From assembly GCA_035946955.1 (NCBI GenBank), contig DASYYE010000188.1:1-5983 (forward strand): a stretch of 5,983 nt of DNA, read 5' to 3'. How positions within the stretch are numbered: the first letter of the stretch is position 1; each line of letters opens with the position of its first letter. The DNA is from DASYYE01 sp035946955 (GTDB lineage Bacteria; Actinomycetota; Actinomycetes; Streptosporangiales; Streptosporangiaceae). Shown piece after piece: positions 1 through 4,619 of the stretch. The notes beneath the pieces were generated by a model. That model worked only from the letters and a program-made list of their open reading frames with translations. It was not told the origin of the DNA and made no database searches. Position numbers and translations under genes: made by a program.

Positions 1-1157
1 AGGGCGCGTATTACGGGGGTATGGAAACGCTGCGTGCCAAGCGGGAGAGCGCGGTCAAGAGTGCGCGGGTAAGGGAGGCGGCGGACCGGAACGCCCGTGC
101 TGGGAAGCGGCCGGGGGGCGGGTGGCGGTGGTTCGGCTATACCCGGATCTATGTCAACCCGGATGAGCCGGACCACCGCAAGCGCATCATCTTGCGGGAG
201 GAAATCAACCCCACCGAAGCGGAAGCACTCCAGGAGGCGGCGCGCCGTGTGCTGGCTGGTGAGACCATAGGGTCAGTCATCCGGGACTGGGACAAGCGCG
301 GGATCAGGCCAGTTGCGGCCTCCGAGTGGTCGCCGTCGTCGCTGATCTACACACTGAAGTCGGCGCGGATCGCGGGTTTCCGGGAATGGCAGGGAACCAA
401 GTACCCCACCACGGACTGGCCCGCGATCATTGACACTGATACGCATGAGCGGCTGGTGAAGTTGTTCGCGGACCCGGCACGCCGGCGGTATTCGGTGCGG
501 CGCATGCCGCACCTGCTGTCGGGGATCGCGACCTGCCCCAAGTGTGGGAAGGGGCTGCACTACCGGCGCTGGTCAGAGCGCCAGACGGCCCGGGCTGACT
601 CCTATGCGTGTGTGAAGGGCCCCGGTGGTGGCTGCGGCGGGGTCGGGGTCAAAGCGGAGTTGCTTGAGGAGTATGTGACCGGCGCGGTCTTGGACGCTTT
701 GGAGTCCCCGCGTGTCCAAGACGCCCTGCGTGAAGGCCACGAGGATGCGCCCCGGCGCGCGGAGTTGCTGGCTGAGATTAGCGATGCTCAGGAGACCCGC
801 GCGGAGGCGCGCCGTGACTATGCGGAAAAGGTGATTGACCGGGCGGACTGGCTGGATATCCGGGACCGCACTGAGGCGCGTATCACCAAGGCACGGCGTG
901 AGTATGACCGGCTTTCTGGTTCGGGGCCGGTGCTGGGTGACATCCCGCCCGCCGAACGGGTGCGGGATGTGTGGGAGTCGTGGAGCGTGGACCGCCGCCG
1001 TGCCGCGATCCGGGCCGTGCTCCACGCGGTGAAAGTCAAGAACCTGCCTCCCGGCGTGGCCAGCAACCCGGGTGCCGCACTGAAAGACCCGGCCAAACGG
1101 CGGGAACGTGAAATGGCCACCCTGCGCACGCGGGTCGACTTCGACTGGCGCGTCTAG
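1..1157 (+). CDS. Large serine recombinase (integrase), C-terminal part; 5' end outside window
   Basis: Large serine recombinases cut and rejoin DNA at att sites to integrate or excise phages and mobile elements. The frame is open to the window edge (codons begin at base 3), so the gene starts upstream. The ATG at 21 is internal: it sits in the linker after the missing catalytic resolvase domain that carries the nucleophilic serine. Numbering from that ATG: GKRPGGGWRWFGY (28-40) is the usual opening of the Recombinase domain (Pfam PF07508 type), and SPSSLIYTLKSARIAGF (104-120) is its typical helix. A zinc ribbon follows with C172/C175 and C197/C205. A charged coiled-coil segment at about 240-300 comes next, then a C-terminal tail with WESWSVDRRRAAIRAVL. 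All four zinc ligands are present and the frame is intact to the TAG at 1155-1157. Family assignment is secure; the att site and phage versus AICE origin cannot be read here. Confidence 0.93.
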   Translation, partial: GAYYGGMETLRAKRESAVKSARVREAADRNARAGKRPGGGWRWFGYTRIYVNPDEPDHRKRIILREEINPTEAEALQEAARRVLAGETIGSVIRDWDKRGIRPVAASEWSPSSLIYTLKSARIAGFREWQGTKYPTTDWPAIIDTDTHERLVKLFADPARRRYSVRRMPHLLSGIATCPKCGKGLHYRRWSERQTARADSYACVKGPGGGCGGVGVKAELLEEYVTGAVLDALESPRVQDALREGHEDAPRRAELLAEISDAQETRAEARRDYAEKVIDRADWLDIRDRTEARITKARREYDRLSGSGPVLGDIPPAERVRDVWESWSVDRRRAAIRAVLHAVKVKNLPPGVASNPGAALKDPAKRREREMATLRTRVDFDWRV

Positions 1158-1176
1158 CAGCAACTCACATACACCA

Positions 1177-1215
1177 ACGGCGCGGACAGCTCTCCTGACA
1201 GACTGTCCGCGCCGT
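1177..1215. terminator. Hairpin between convergent genes, probable bidirectional terminator
   Basis: A perfect 13-bp inverted repeat pairs 1177-1189 (ACGGCGCGGACAG) with 1203-1215 (CTGTCCGCGCCGT) around a 13-nt loop. It lies 19 bases after the recombinase stop codon and 10 bases beyond the stop of the opposing gene. There is no T-tract on either side, which is common for GC-rich actinobacterial terminators. The terminator role is inferred from structure and position. Confidence 0.75.
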
Positions 1216-1224
1216 CGCTTGCGG

Positions 1225-1686
1225 CTATGCCGCTGGTTTCCTTCCGCGTTTGGTCCGGTCATCTCGTGTGCTTTCTCCCGGCGTGGCCGGCTCGCGCAGC
1301 ATGGCGGCGAGCATGGCGATGGTGGCCGGGTCTTCGATGCGTTCGGGCAGGCCCGCTGCGAGGCGGGAGCGGCGGGCGTCGGCGGCGCCGGCCGCGCGGA
1401 CCTTCTCACGGTCTGCCTTGGTCAGTGTGTGTCTGGTGGGCTTGGTGTCGTTGCGGTTGGGTGGCCGCGTTGAGGCATCACCCCCTCTCCTGGTTCCGGT
1501 CACGGTGCGTGATGGTCCATGTGCACGTGCACGGCGCGAACATGGCCCTACGCGTGCAGACGCGCGCGAGCCGTGCACGGACAAACCGTCACTCACGGTC
1601 ACGGTCACCTCGTTGAGGGTGGCGTGGCCGTCCGGGTGGCCGGTCGTCTGGTGGCCGTAATGGTGGCCGCCTAGCTGGGGGACCAC
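1225..1686 (-). CDS. Small hypothetical protein at the operon end; start uncertain, possible frameshift
   Basis: The frame is open from a GTG at 1686 to the TAG at 1225-1227 (153 codons), but it is not uniformly coding. From 1686 to about 1565 about 90% of third positions are G or C, encoding a His-rich stretch (GHHYGHQTTGHPDGHATLNE). From about 1562 to 1473 third-position GC falls to about 40% and inverted repeats appear. From about 1470 onward it rises again, encoding a charged helical segment (LTKADREKVRAAGAADARR, then LPERIEDPATIAMLAAML). That last part resembles the small proteins of unknown function found near AICE transfer genes (from memory). A strong AGGAG (1487-1491) precedes GTG 1481/ATG 1478, but these are in another frame that stops after 18 codons. 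Losing one C from the run near 1462 would explain it. The real gene is therefore probably 1478-1225 with an indel; the upstream part may belong to the Tra-like gene. Confidence 0.55.
   Translation of the reverse strand: MVPQLGGHHYGHQTTGHPDGHATLNEVTVTVSDGLSVHGSRASARVGPCSRRARAHGPSRTVTGTRRGGDASTRPPNRNDTKPTRHTLTKADREKVRAAGAADARRSRLAAGLPERIEDPATIAMLAAMLREPATPGESTRDDRTKRGRKPAA
1478..1491 (-). promoter_or_regulatory. Strong ribosome-binding site and start codons in a frame different from the downstream coding frame
   Basis: On the minus strand AGGAG (1491-1487) is followed by GTG at 1481 (5-nt gap) and ATG at 1478 (8-nt gap). Both starts share one frame that ends at TGA 1424-1422. The downstream coding signal is in the other frame, so this site argues for a one-base indel in the first codons of the small gene ending at 1225. 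Confidence 0.5.
1521..1580. repeat. Cluster of GTGCAC palindromes and a 10-bp inverted repeat
   Basis: GTGCACGTGCAC (1521-1532) is a perfect 12-bp palindrome and CCGTGCACGG (1571-1580) a perfect 10-bp one. CGTGCACGGC (1526-1535) also pairs with GCCGTGCACG (1570-1579) across 34 bases. The cluster sits between the stop of the Tra-like frame (1589) and the ribosome-binding site at 1491, in a stretch with non-coding codon statistics. It could be an operator, an RNA structure or the relic of a rearrangement; the sequence does not decide. Confidence 0.5.
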
Positions 1687-2728
1687 CCGGGCCGGGGACG
1701 GCCCGCCAGCGGCCGCGTCTGGCCTGGACCGCGCGGCCCGCCGTGGCGAGTTCGCGCAGCCGGTAGTAGACCCACCGCCGGCCCATCCCGGACGCGGCGA
1801 TCAGCTCCGCGACTGGTGCGCCGTCCGGCCCGGCCGCCATCAGCGCGTCCCACAGTGCCGCTTGCGGCCTGGCCTGCTCCTCGGCATGGGCCGGGGCCGG
1901 CTCGCCGCTGTGGGGGCGTTTGGGCGTGTCCTGAGGCAGACCGGGCGGGCTGGCAGGCGGCCCAGGCCGGGTGTGGGTGGCTGGGCCGGGGATCACGCGT
2001 GCGCTTCCCGGGCGCAGCCCCAGCCCTGGCTCAGTCGCGGGTACCTGGTTGACCGCGTGGGCAGCGGTGGTTGTTTTCCGCATCACTACACGGGCCGTCC
2101 GGCCCCACGCATTCACCACGGTTGAGGTGGTGCGGGAACCGGGGAGGGCCTTGTTTTCCGCGATGGCAGGCCAGGCTTGGATGGTGCGCAGCGCGCGGAC
2201 TTTCGCGCGCCTGCGGCGGTGCGCCCACCACGGGATCCCGAGTATCAGCGTGGCGATACCGGCGATCTGTGGCAGGGGTTTCGTTACCGGGCTGAGAGCG
2301 GTGGCCGCCGAAAGCCAGCCTCCGGCTGCCGCGATAACTGCCGTGACATAGGTGCGTTCCGCGGGGCGGTCGATTCCACATTTCTCCCACGCCCGCGCCA
2401 GCAATCCCGCCGTGACCCGCCCGGCCGGGCGGGCACTCAGAACCCGGTGTGGGATACCGGGCACCACAACCGCCAGCGCGGTAATCCCCGCTATGAGCGG
2501 CCAGGCGGCCCGGTAGCCGTGGTGCAGCTTCGCTCCCGCCACGAACACGGCAGCGGTCACGAGGAACGGCAGGAATGCGGAACGGTGCCGGTAAGCCCAC
2601 CGCCCCACCGCAGAAGCCACCACAGGCCACCACGGTTCATAGAGGACAGAGAGCGGTACCGGGTAGCCGCTGCGACGGCCACCAAACGCCCGCCGCACGT
2701 CTCGCCGGTAGGGGTCACGGTAACTCAT
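1589..2728 (-). CDS. FtsK/Tra-like membrane protein lacking the ATPase motor domain, with C-terminal winged helix
   Basis: Full-length relatives are hexameric FtsK/SpoIIIE-type pumps (TraB-like) that move double-stranded DNA between mycelial cells. Start chosen at ATG 2728, which overlaps the upstream stop as ATGA; the GTG nine bases earlier is less likely. Residues 1-50 are basic and aromatic. Four hydrophobic segments follow at about 52-70, 74-92, 126-146 and 152-169, ending in WWAHRRRR. A cytoplasmic region (175-250) contains PGSRTTSTVVNAWGR, PATEPGLGLRPGSARV and GPA, matching the segment that normally leads into the motor. A Pro-rich linker (251-288) and a winged helix (290-344, with VAELIAASGMGRRWVYYRLR) come next. 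No Walker A, Walker B or FtsK-domain sequence is present, and there is no room for one. From about 1690 onward third-position GC drops to about 45%, so the last ~32 residues in this frame are doubtful. Family resemblance is from memory; function without a motor is unknown. Confidence 0.8.
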   Translation of the reverse strand: MSYRDPYRRDVRRAFGGRRSGYPVPLSVLYEPWWPVVASAVGRWAYRHRSAFLPFLVTAAVFVAGAKLHHGYRAAWPLIAGITALAVVVPGIPHRVLSARPAGRVTAGLLARAWEKCGIDRPAERTYVTAVIAAAGGWLSAATALSPVTKPLPQIAGIATLILGIPWWAHRRRRAKVRALRTIQAWPAIAENKALPGSRTTSTVVNAWGRTARVVMRKTTTAAHAVNQVPATEPGLGLRPGSARVIPGPATHTRPGPPASPPGLPQDTPKRPHSGEPAPAHAEEQARPQAALWDALMAAGPDGAPVAELIAASGMGRRWVYYRLRELATAGRAVQARRGRWRAVPGPGGPPARRPPLRPPDDRPPGRPRHPQRGDRDRE

Positions 2729-3033
2729 ACCGGCCACCCCGGGGAAAGCTCCGGGAGTTCCCAGCGCAGGTAGTCCAGTGGGTTATCCCCGCCGTCTGCT
2801 GCCGCACCCAGCGCCGCACGCATAGCGGCGCGCAGGTCCACGTTTTCCAGCCGGATTCTGGCCAGCTCATCACACAAGACAGCGAGGATGGACAGGAGCG
2901 CCGCGACATCGGAAACGACCGCTGTCACGGCGGGGCCGCACTGCGGGCAGAAGTTCATGCCCGCCAGCGCGGTTAGGTGTGTGCTGATTTCCTCCAGCTT
3001 GGGAGAGGGGCATGTCCTTGGGTTATTGGCCAT
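2725..3033 (-). CDS. Conserved-looking 102-aa protein of AICE type, function unknown
   Basis: Start chosen at ATG 3033 because GGAGG (3043-3039) lies 5 bases upstream; the in-frame GTG at 3039 would overlap that site. The stop overlaps the next start as ATGA (2728-2725), so translation is probably coupled to the Tra-like gene. The protein is soluble-looking. It has a Cys pair, CPQC (about residues 30-33), near the N-terminus. A hydrophobic then charged helix follows (VVSDVAALLSILAVLCDELA, then RIRLENVDLRAAMRAAL), which could form a coiled coil. The tail has an acidic/aromatic motif, NPLDYLRWELPEL. From memory, small proteins with this helix and an NPL-YLR-EL motif recur directly upstream of FtsK-like genes in actinobacterial elements, but I know no function. 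No other domain is recognisable. The position suggests a role tied to the transfer protein. Confidence 0.8.
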   Translation of the reverse strand: MANNPRTCPSPKLEEISTHLTALAGMNFCPQCGPAVTAVVSDVAALLSILAVLCDELARIRLENVDLRAAMRAALGAAADGGDNPLDYLRWELPELSPGWPV

Positions 3034-3065
3034 GGGCACCTCCGATCATCGCAGGGACAGGTCAT
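2973..3065 (-). CDS. Possible 30-aa Cys-rich small ORF overlapping the 102-aa gene
   Basis: ATG 3065 follows AAAGGA by about 6 bases and overlaps the stop of the preceding tiny ORF as ATGA (3065-3062). It encodes MTCPCDDRRCPWP followed by a basic tail and ends at TAA 2973, running in another frame over the first 60 bases of the 102-aa gene. The CxCx5C start could bind metal. Third-position GC is only about 52%, so coding is weakly supported. It may instead act as a translated leader that delivers ribosomes to ATG 3033. Confidence 0.25.
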   Translation of the reverse strand: MTCPCDDRRCPWPITQGHAPLPSWRKSAHT

Positions 3066-3151
3066 AGGCGTTCCTTTCCCGTGTCCCGCACACCCGGTAG
3101 CGCGCGGGACACGCCCGTGATACAGGTCATCGTCTGTGGCTTCCGCCCCAA
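3062..3151 (-). CDS. Possible 29-aa leader-like ORF spanning an inverted repeat
   Basis: AAGGAGA (3165-3159) lies 7 bases before TTG 3151, a good ribosome-binding site for this rare start; an in-frame ATG follows at 3130. The frame ends at TGA 3064-3062, which overlaps the next ATG (3065) as ATGA. About 75% of third positions are G or C. The 10-bp inverted repeat 3080-3113 lies inside it, so translation could alter folding of the message ahead of the 102-aa gene. I know no family for the peptide. A control role is inference. Confidence 0.3.
   Translation of the reverse strand: MGRKPQTMTCITGVSRALPGVRDTGKERL
3080..3113. repeat. Perfect 10-bp inverted repeat upstream of the 102-aa and Tra-like genes
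   Basis: CGTGTCCCGC (3080-3089) and GCGGGACACG (3104-3113) are perfect inverted arms separated by 14 bases. The nearer arm lies 14 bases upstream of ATG 3065. As RNA it forms a 10-bp GC-rich stem just ahead of the AAAGGA ribosome-binding site; as DNA it would suit a dimeric regulator with half-sites about 2.3 helical turns apart. No T-tract follows, so a simple terminator is less likely. Regulator unknown. Confidence 0.6.
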
Positions 3152-3189
3152 CGTCTGTTCTCCTTGGGCTGAGGCGGCCTGGCTCGTGG

Positions 3190-3567
3190 TTATTCGTGGC
3201 TATCTGCGGGCTCACCCCCGTCTTCGCCGTCCGTGCTTTCGCCTAGCTCCGCAGCGATACGGTCGGCAGCCAGCGTCACGTTTGACACGTCGCAGATCTT
3301 CTCTGCCCACGGCCAAGCGAACCACCAGCCATCACCCAGGCGTATAGCGACAACGCTGTTCTCGAAGTCCGAAACCGCTGGGTTGTCCTCGTAACCGCTA
3401 TGGACCCTCAGGCGCGGCCACACGGAACGGGTGTCCAGATCGCTGCGAATCCCCCGCCCAGAAAGTCCCGACTGCAACTCGGTAAGGCGGGCCACGCTCA
3501 GGTCCCGGCCTTCTTTCCAGCCAGGCGCAAACGCGACTCGTCCAACCGCCGAACTCAGCAATGACAT
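3190..3567 (-). CDS. Hypothetical 125-aa protein, aromatic-rich, downstream of the ATPase gene
   Basis: Start chosen at ATG 3567, which shares its A with the upstream stop (TGATG). GAAGGGAAG just before it serves as ribosome-binding site; GTG 3570 is an alternative. Residues about 24-50 look helical (LSVARLTELQSGL). The middle appears to be a small beta fold: WPRLRVHSG, then DFENSVVAIRLGDGWWFAWPWAEKI (two parts, about 62-90). The end is a helix (AADRIAAELG) plus an acidic tail. The pattern of a strand, then GD-WWFAWPWAE, then a final helix resembles actinobacterial proteins of unknown function encoded beside HATPase_c_2 proteins; this is from memory. There is no signal peptide or membrane segment. 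Third-position GC is lower than in the Tra-like gene, suggesting separate ancestry. A partner role for the ATPase is plausible but unproven. Confidence 0.75.
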   Translation of the reverse strand: MSLLSSAVGRVAFAPGWKEGRDLSVARLTELQSGLSGRGIRSDLDTRSVWPRLRVHSGYEDNPAVSDFENSVVAIRLGDGWWFAWPWAEKICDVSNVTLAADRIAAELGESTDGEDGGEPADSHE

Positions 3568-3817
3568 CACTTCCCTTCAGGCTGGTCGTCTGCTGACTTA
3601 TGTTTGAAGACCGGGATGGACCACTCTCCCAGAGGGCCTTCCTTCCACTCTGAACCTGGACGGTGAGGCCAGCCCGTCCTATTTAGCATTTGGAGGCCCG
3701 GCCGGTCCCCGAGGTGGGATACAGGCAGGAGCCCGTGACAACACCCGATACGTTGACGAGCGTCAGTATCTCTGGCCGCTGTCGCGACCACCTGGCGTCG
3801 TGGCACTCAAACTCCAT
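3567..3817 (-). pseudogene. Small conserved-type gene split by an apparent one-base frameshift
   Basis: AGGAGG (3830-3825) lies 7 bases before ATG 3817. That frame encodes MEFECHDARW and onward to YPTSGTGRASKC, 44 residues, then stops at TAA 3685-3683. A second, -1 frame carries on at that point with LNRTGWPHRPGSEWKEGPLG, then EWSIPVFKHK, to TGA 3569-3567, which overlaps the next start. One extra base at TGC/TAA would join the halves into about 83 residues with no other change (SKC, then LNRTGW). The second frame is open from GTG 3806 (79 codons), but its first half lacks a ribosome-binding site and reads poorly. The joined protein looks like the small GTGR-SK / GSEWK proteins near actinobacterial ATPases; function unknown. 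The cause may be a true mutation, a sequencing error or, less likely, programmed slippage. Confidence 0.65.
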
Positions 3818-3824
3818 CCCGTAA

Positions 3825-3830
3825 CCTCCT
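3825..3830 (-). promoter_or_regulatory. Ribosome-binding site deciding the start of the frameshifted gene
   Basis: AGGAGG on the minus strand, 7 bases before ATG 3817. It fixes the start in the frame that stops early at 3683 and so is the main evidence that 3567-3817 is one broken gene and not a 79-codon gene starting at GTG 3806. Confidence 0.7.
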
Positions 3831-3835
3831 TCCCT

Positions 3836-4441
3836 TTACGTGCTCACTATCGCATAGACGACCTTGCCGCCAGACGGCGGAAAGAAATGACCCCACTCCT
3901 TGCTCAGTGCCTCCACCAGCAACAGACCCCGCCCGCTCTCGGCATCCGTACCGGCGTCATCCAGCACCGGCGGATTCTGGTCATGGTCGAAAACCTCGAT
4001 CACTACCCGGCCGGGCAGGTGACGCAATGTCAGGGATATCCGCGCCACCGCTGCCAGGTCTCCATACCTGAGCCGTGCATGGCTGCCTGGGCCGCTGACC
4101 ATGGCGGCATTGGTCACCAGTTCTGACACTAAAAGCTCTGTTGTCTCGATCGTCTCCGGCCACAGCCGCCACGCCCGCAGCGCCATATTCACCAAAGACC
4201 TGCCCCACTTCGGCGCGGTCGGCAATGCCTCCAGCTCGACATAAGCGACAGCCTCACCAGGGACCGGCGGCTGCGGATACTCACCACGCGGCACCTGACG
4301 GGTACCCCGGCCGCGCCGTTCCCCCTCTGGCCGCGTCACTCGGCTACCTCGCTCCCGTTCACCCGCGAAGATGCTGGGCGGCATGCGGCGGCCCACGCCA
4401 CAGCCCGCGCTGGCACGTGCGGCGTATGCTGGCAACGTCAT
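3836..4441 (-). CDS. HATPase_c_2 ATP-binding protein (RsbW/SpoIIAB-like, anti-sigma kinase family)
   Basis: The fold is the GHKL ATPase used by anti-sigma factors such as RsbW and SpoIIAB, which bind sigma factors or phosphorylate an antagonist; many actinobacterial copies have no known target. ATG 4441 is 9 bases after AGGAGG (4456-4451). Residues 1-62 are Arg/Pro-rich and variable. The domain starts at AYVELEALPTAP (66-77). The N-box helix is TTELLVSELVTNAA, with catalytic-type E107 and Mg/ATP-binding N111. The G1-like motif is FDHDQNPP (D152, D154) and the G2-like motif ESGRGLLLVEAL (G170, G172). The final strand is KVVYAIVS. All nucleotide-contact motifs are present, so ATP binding is likely; no membrane segment is seen. 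It is first in the minus-strand operon, 18 bases upstream of the frameshifted gene, and divergent from the XRE regulator. Sigma-factor control is inference. Confidence 0.88.
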   Translation of the reverse strand: MTLPAYAARASAGCGVGRRMPPSIFAGERERGSRVTRPEGERRGRGTRQVPRGEYPQPPVPGEAVAYVELEALPTAPKWGRSLVNMALRAWRLWPETIETTELLVSELVTNAAMVSGPGSHARLRYGDLAAVARISLTLRHLPGRVVIEVFDHDQNPPVLDDAGTDAESGRGLLLVEALSKEWGHFFPPSGGKVVYAIVST

Positions 4442-4619
4442 AACCCATCACCTCCTCTGCCGTTGGTGGCCAAGCCATCACCTGGCTTGCAGAGCGGCCC
4501 ACGGGGTGGGCCTGGCAGCCTGCGCGGGCCGCTCCTGATATCCAGCTTGCAGACAGCGGAGGGGGCCCAACAACGAGCAGACCGATTCAACGCGATTCAG
4601 ACTCGCCTAGGACGCGGCA
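4442..4619. promoter_or_regulatory. Divergent control region between the ATPase operon and the XRE gene
   Basis: This 178-base stretch must hold the promoters of both divergent units, though I cannot assign -35/-10 boxes with confidence. It contains a 7-bp inverted repeat with 3-base loop (GGCCCAC 4496-4502, GTGGGCC 4506-4512) and a 6-bp one (CAAGCC 4471-4476, GGCTTG 4484-4489). Direct repeats are CCATCACCT at 4445 and 4475 (30 bp apart), GCTTGCAGA at 4485 and 4545 (60 bp apart), and GATTCA at 4584 and 4594 (10 bp apart). These spacings are close to whole helical turns, as expected for cooperative regulator sites. Binding by the XRE protein is inference. Confidence 0.6.

Noticed and set aside
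573..1409. 278-codon open frame antisense to the recombinase
   Set aside because: It runs opposite a gene with clear zinc-ribbon and recombinase motifs and crosses the terminator hairpin; GC-rich antisense frames are often open by chance.
2031..2773. Long open frames on both strands over the Tra-like gene
   Set aside because: The protein sequences are Arg/Pro/Gly low-complexity with no domain, and the Tra-like frame has the membrane segments and the coupled start.
2973..3215. 80-codon frame starting at GTG 3215
   Set aside because: It overlaps the end of the 125-aa gene and has no good start site; only the part from ATG 3065 has a plausible ribosome-binding site.
3569..3806. Programmed -1 frameshifting in the small gene
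   Set aside because: The sequence around the stop (TCC AAA TGC TAA) lacks a canonical X XXY YYZ slippery heptamer in the right frame and no strong stem is evident just after it; an indel is simpler.
4361..4447. Alternative ATG at 4447 with a 29-codon frame before the ATPase
   Set aside because: The gap from AGGAGG is only about 3 bases and the product has no feature of note; ATG 4441 with a 9-base gap leads into the ATPase.
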